Positions 58,739 to 64,000 of a DNA stretch of 64,000 nucleotides are shown piece by piece (within the stretch, counting starts at the first letter, position 1; each line of letters begins with the position of its first letter). The translations under genes and the position numbers were made by a program. Below the pieces are notes generated by a model. It saw only the letters and a program-made list of their open reading frames with translations, was not told the origin of the DNA and did not search any database. This DNA is from Polytrichum commune (Eukaryota > Streptophyta > Polytrichopsida > Polytrichales > Polytrichaceae). Location: contig OX485803.1 of NCBI GenBank assembly GCA_950295325.1, positions 53,957,554-54,021,553 of the forward strand, read 5' to 3'.

Positions 58739-61700
58739 ACATAGGCCCACAATTATTGGCGGCAGTGAACGGAGTTTGCCCGTTCACTTATGCCCACTAC
58801 CAATATGTGTGGGTGGCCTATAAGTTAGGTAAAGCAGGCCTAATATGGTTACTTCTTTTAATTGTACACCTGTACTTGAGTGGGTTAGATTATATGCAAG
58901 ATTACACCAAACATTTATGTGTTTAAAAGATATTAGACTATGTGTTCAATTTTTGTTAATCATTATACTCTCAACAGTCAACATAAATGTGTGGGTGTGG
59001 GGGGGGGGGGGGGTTGTGGCCTTTTTTGACTCATTGTTAGTGGACTTTGACATTTCACAACAATTTGAGGATAGCTCCAATAGATAGATAGATAGAAACT
59101 CCGGTCCCTTTTTAGCACGGGGCCGGCGTGAATAAAGTGAATAATAGATAGCTCCAATACTTTATATGATTGATCATGACTTCTTCATATGCGCTTGCAG
59201 AAGCACAAAACGTGAACCTTGTGATTCCAAGTAGTATAAGGTAGCAAGCAACACAAAATCAACCAAATAGAACCCAACTACATTGATATGTGCAACCCAA
59301 AGAGGTGGACTCTTCGTTATATACTTAAATGAAGTGTGTTAGTGACTATGAAATAAAAACCTCGATAAATGAATTTTTTTATTAAAATAAATAAATGTAT
59401 ATGTACTAAGGGTAGGCTTAAAAATGGATTGATGTATTTATACGAAGATTCTTAATTTAACACGAGGAATGCCTCCACTACATACACAAAACACAAATCA
59501 TGAAATGAATAGGCCTTTATTACATGAACAATCTACTTTCACTTTTCAATGAGAAAGTCATTGAAGCCAACGCAATAATAATAATAGATGAATACAAAAT
59601 TTGGATGAAAATGACACATCTATTATCATTTTTTCTCTCTAAACTTTAGGGTCCCCTTTTGTACATCCACCTTGAACACCTCAACTTTCTTTATAACATT
59701 TTCAAATGCACACATTGGAGAAAAACAATACCTCTCCCTTATGTAAACAATGTACGCTAATGACTCAAACAATACCCCTTTTTACACTTGTGTTAGTTTG
59801 TAAATGGTATGAAGAGTTTGGCCCCCATGATGTGCCATTAGGTTGGAATTTGTGAGTAGGTTTACCCCTTACCCATGCAATTTAATTTGGGTCAAATCAA
59901 GATCACAAAACTTATAACTTTGTTCATTTATCTGTATAGCGACCATACTAAAGAGAACACATAGTTTGTTACTGTGGCAAGAAATATCTAAGTTGGTGTG
60001 GAATGTCAATTAGAATAGCATGGGTCAACTTAAAGGTAGACATGTCTAAATGGGTGATTCATCTTAAACAACACACCTATATTTGATTGGTGAATGGTTG
60101 GGTGTGGATCTAAGGATGGACACCAACAAGGCATGTGATGAAAAGAAATTGAAGTTCATGCTAATAGTTGTATATACACAATAGTAAACACATTTCTTTA
60201 TTTCAATTCTTTTGCAGGAGGGGAACCATACAATTAATAATACATTGTAGAATCTTCATGTTGACAACGAGTAAGAATTTCATGCGAGCTTCGAAAATCA
60301 TAAGGAAAGTGGCTACGGGCACAGTTTGGATTTGCTAATCATCTCCCAATAATTACATGATTTATATCCTACGAGAAGTGGATGGAGAGAGAAACATGGC
60401 CGTTTAATCCCTAACTTCCCAAGGCAACCACTTTATGATTGATGGATGATTTCTACCCTACATTAACCCCATCCAACTCATTAATTTGTAACTGGAGATA
60501 CTTTAAATATCAAGCCATCATGGTTATCTACCCCTGGAAACTTGACATGTGCAATTTGAAGATAATTAGAATGTGTAAAATAGTAATAAGATGAGAAGTG
60601 GACATTGTTTGTTATGTTGCGAGCTCATGTGAGGGTGTTGACTCCAATCAATGGTTGCCAATTTAATGCAAAGTTTGCATGAACGTCAATGATGCTTGAT
60701 TTGATAAAAATGAAATATATTTTGATGTTCTTGTAAATATGGCCTTTGTGCTCACATGAACCACTCAATTAAAGTTTTGGACACTCTTTCATCTTTAAGA
60801 AATTCTTTGCATACATGTAGTTAGAAAAAAAAAAAGTGATAGTTTACATACTCCAATTGCAAGGTGGCCAACCCTTTGTGATTTGCACAGGTGTGGCTTG
60901 AGAACTTATGGAGGTACTCGAATATTGAGTTGTAGCCATATACTGGATCACACATGCATATTCACACATTTCCCAAGTGACTTTGGTTGGTCTTAAGGCA
61001 AAAAATTCGGGGTAAAACATGAAGTTACCATTTGCACCCCTTTCTTCAATTGTTATGATTTGAAAATCCAAATGGCATTTTCATGCCCAAATTTTCCGTG
61101 AAATAATTAATCTCCCATGTTTCAAGAGCCTACATAAGTATCCCATCTAACCTCAAACCTTGTCCATGAGAATTCCACGAACAAGATCGAGTGAAATGCA
61201 CTCAAACAACCCCTTTCATAGCCTTGGGAAGTTAAGAGTTTCAACCCACCTAGAAAGACCGAGACAACGCCAATCTAGAGGGTTGGCATGAATGAGGGAC
61301 CCTTGACCTTGATTATAGCTGCGAGCTTGTTATGTATAAGATAGATGAGGTTGATTTGGTTAGCTTCCTTATAATCAGACACTTGTTTTTGGCTCCCGAT
61401 TGGTGGTACAAATCGCTCTAATTCGGTGGGTGAGTAATACATGGTGATGTAGGCGTCACCTTGATGGTATTTGGGTTAGTCACCTTCGCAAAAATAAAAC
61501 TACACCCACCATCCTCCATATGTGATAAATGTTATAATTAGGAGTGCTATCCACCGAGCTATGACACGCTTGATTTTTGTGAGTGGGGTGGGCAAATTAG
61601 GAAGCTATAACTTGGGCTAATTAGGAGGTGGCATGTGGTTGTGAGGTGCCGACTAACTTGTATTATAGGTATTTGATAATGAAAAACCACGTCGGCAACA

Positions 61701-62370
61701 TGATTATAATTTACCCGTGACCACTTTAGTGACACGACACAACCAATGTTGGCATTAAACTTGGTTATTGTTGGCAAATGACTCATGCATAATTTGCTAA
61801 TGATGTCATCCACTTACACAACATTGAATGTTAAAAGAGTCCCCCTCCATAACACTAGGTTGGTAAGCAAAGAATATTCGATTCCGGAGCCTAGATCAAC
61901 ACCTTCCTCAACTCCAATTTCAACGATTCCAAATTCTTCAGTCTTGATTTGTGATTACCAACAAGCTGGAGCTTGTAATGCTCGAATCCATCGGCTGGAT
62001 GACAATTCCACGAACATGGAGGTGTCCACATTAGCCTCACGTACGTTACGCATGGAAACTCGAAACGCATTTACTTCACTCCCGCTTACCTTAATTGCAC
62101 ATATCACAAAAGTGCACCTTACTAATAAGGTCTCCCCAATGATGATACGGTGAAACGCTTGTATAGGACGCCACATGGAACCCCAACCCCGAGCACACAT
62201 CGTAAAGCCAAGTGGTGAGCCCTAACTAACTTAACATAACTATTTGTACCACCTAACTACTTCCCTACCTAAGCTCTACCTAGTAAGGTGACAGCTTTTG
62301 AGGTAAGCCTGTCCTTGAAGCAGGCCGCGAGACCTAGTCTCAGGGCTTTTAGAAATTAGAGCTGGCACCT
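58739..62370. other. Intergenic, upstream of the synaptotagmin gene
   Basis: No gene is recognised. A G-run lies at about 58998-59012 and short (GATA)n tracts near 59081-59095. The last few hundred bases become GC-rich and presumably include the synaptotagmin promoter. Confidence 0.4.
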
Positions 62371-62698
62371 CGCCATCTCGACGCGGCCACCCACCGACAC
62401 CTCACCCATTTGGCCCTCCCCCTGGCCGCCACGTCACCGGCGCGCCCACCCGTCACCCGTCACGCGCCCGTCGTCTGGCCATGGCGCCACACGGACTCAC
62501 CCCCATCCACCATGGCCAGCCCAGAGACTGCAGATCTCCACCTCACCTCGCCAAGCTCTCTCTCCGCGACCTCCCTCCCCGTTCACGAGGTTGCAACTTC
62601 GCCAGGGGCCGCATTGGAGGTTGTGGTTGGGAATCCCAGCGACTGTAGGCTGGCGAGCGAGCGAGCGAGCGACGCCGTAGCGGATTGCGCGCGCCGCA
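62371..62698 (+). promoter_or_regulatory. GC-rich promoter/leader of the synaptotagmin gene
   Basis: The 330 bp before the start codon are strikingly rich in C, G and CpG compared with the rest of the window. A (GCGA)n run at about 62653-62672 lies some 30 bp before the ATG, within the likely 5' untranslated region. The transcription start is not determined. Confidence 0.5.
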
Positions 62699-63934
62699 AT
62701 GGGAATCGTGAGCACCATTCTGGGGCTCATAGGGTTTGGATGGGGTATCAGCTTGGGCCTCGTCGTCGGCTACTTCCTCTTCATCTACATGCAACCTACC
62801 GATGTGAAGGTAACTAGCCAACTCTAATTCCCAATGTGACCGTGAATGCGAGTGTGGTTTGCTACGTGTTGGTGGAATTTGGTGTTTTAGAGCGATTTTG
62901 CTTTTTTAGGGGGGTTTTTTTAAAGCTTTTTGTTAGCTGTCTGCAGCGGACGGAGGTGAAGGGAGTGCGATTGAGAATGGGAATGTGATTTTGATTTTGT
63001 GTCGGAGTTTTGTGGTGTTGGGGTTTGAGGAATTTTGGGTGGTTTTGGCGTTTTTGAGCATCCTTTGGGGGGGTCATCCTGGCAGGGATGTGAAGGGAAC
63101 GTTGGGAATGTGAATGTGGATTGTGTTGTTTTGTTGGAGTTTTGGAGTGTTGTCTGTTGTGGATTTTTTGTGTTCCAAGAGCGCGTGTGAGGGTTTTTGG
63201 AGCTCCATTTCAGATAAAAGCTCTGGTGATTTTGAAAATATTGAGGTGTCGAGGGGTGGATATTTAAGCGATTTTCGCACAATCTGGCCAGGATTAGCTT
63301 ATGTGTGGGGTTCTACAGACATTCAGTGGCACTTTCCTTACAGTTTTGTTCTAAGTACGGTTAACTAGTGACAATGTCACTAGTTGGGGTATGTTTATCA
63401 ATGAGCGTTGTTGCCAGCATGTAATTGATATTTATGCATAGCTTCCACAAGCCCTTCTAGATTTGCAGTGATTTCTTTTCAAAGAAAGTCAAGGGCGTTT
63501 TGAGCGGTTGGTTAAATTAGAGGGAAGATTAAGTGTAAACTCATCTAGAAAAAAAAAAATGTTAGTGGCAAGGCTTAGGTGCACTAAACTTGCACACTAG
63601 CTGAAACAGGCAGAGAGGACGCAATTTAACTGGTATCTCTGGGCCTTGTAATGTGATTCTTTGCTCGTCTTGGAATACTGCTTGATATTAGAGGTGTGGG
63701 CCATCTAATTTTTGTTTCTTATGTAACCTAATGTTTTGAGGGTGATATGTTTGTTTATGTGTAAAATTAAATAGTAACATTCGAAAATGAGGTTTATGGT
63801 CTATGCACAGAAAACTAAGTTGTGGTGTGGTGCAGGATCCCATAATAAGACCACTGGCAGAGTTGGATGCGCAGTCTCTTGAAGCCCTCTTGGAGGATAT
63901 TCCGCTATGGGTGAAAAATCCAGATTATGATCGG
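62699..63934 (+). CDS. SYT: Plant synaptotagmin, first two coding exons (gene continues off the window)
   Basis: Exon 1 is 62699-62809 (37 codons) and exon 2 is 63836-63934 (33 codons). The intron of 1,026 bp is GT-AG in phase 0, and a further donor (GTACTT) follows exon 2. Exon 1 encodes an N-terminal membrane anchor, MGIVSTILGLIGFGWGISLG followed by a hydrophobic run and a YxxQPTDVK-type end. Exon 2 encodes DPIIRPLAELD and IPLWVKNPDYDR, the lead into the SMP lipid-binding domain. This matches Arabidopsis SYT1 closely in motif order and exon boundary. Plant synaptotagmins tether endoplasmic reticulum to plasma membrane and carry C2 domains further on, outside this window. The start is the first ATG after the GC-rich leader. 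No defect is seen. Confidence 0.95.
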
Positions 63935-64000
63935 GTACTTACTTACAGAAAATCATCCTCGTATGCACTGTAGCAAATTTTCAGCAGCACAAGTACTTAT

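Noticed and set aside
62410-62817. 135-codon plus-strand frame over the synaptotagmin leader
   Set aside because: It overlaps exon 1 in another frame; its length is explained by high GC content.

Overview
The window looks like nuclear DNA of a land plant. It holds two recognisable host genes, both plant-type: a six-exon peroxisomal short-chain dehydrogenase of the IBR1 type (15872-18956, minus) and the first two coding exons of a plant synaptotagmin (from 62699, plus, running off the end). Both have GT-AG introns. The rest is AT-rich intergenic DNA crowded with transposons at different stages of decay. Nothing in it settles the plant group; a non-flowering lineage is possible but not shown.

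Layout. 1-5509: gene-poor, with inverted repeats. 5515-10064: a Ty3/gypsy chromovirus (minus) with 356-bp LTRs and a perfect 5-bp target duplication; its integrase catalytic core is deleted. 11538-12444: a non-autonomous hAT element with a perfect 8-bp target duplication. 15872-18956: the IBR1-like gene. 19489-25434: a decayed Ty1/copia element (plus) with one MITE in its 5' LTR, another between the integrase and reverse-transcriptase regions, and a 308-bp tandem duplication in the reverse transcriptase; an inverted, diverged LTR remnant abuts its 3' end. 25623-38820: about 13 kb without a recognisable gene. 38830-54061: a giant DNA transposon (below). 57715-58109: a PIF/Harbinger-type MITE with a near-perfect internal hairpin. 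62699 onward: synaptotagmin.

The most interesting object is the 15.2-kb interval 38830-54061. It is bounded by a 9-bp direct repeat (CAACTTGAT) and by ends sharing a 25-bp perfect inverted match built from GAGCGTA heptads, which fits a Mutator-like element (MULE). On the left, in minus orientation, it carries a MULE-type transposase with an N-terminal Cys/His finger, a DDE-like core and a SWIM finger, plus two small unknown ORFs. On the right, in plus orientation, is a multi-exon gene whose product combines a ParB-like domain with a permuted (beta-class order) N4/N6-type DNA methyltransferase-like domain, an architecture familiar from bacteria and phages. Between them lies an array of ten 22-bp palindromes, mostly spaced exactly 64 bp apart, every one keeping a central GATC; a possible exon join would put this array inside an intron of the ParB-methyltransferase gene.

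This copy is damaged: the transposase has one in-frame TAG, and the methyltransferase gene has one in-frame TAG and two single-base frameshifts. It is probably a relic of an element that was active in this genome. Functional links between methyltransferase, palindromes and transposition are inference.
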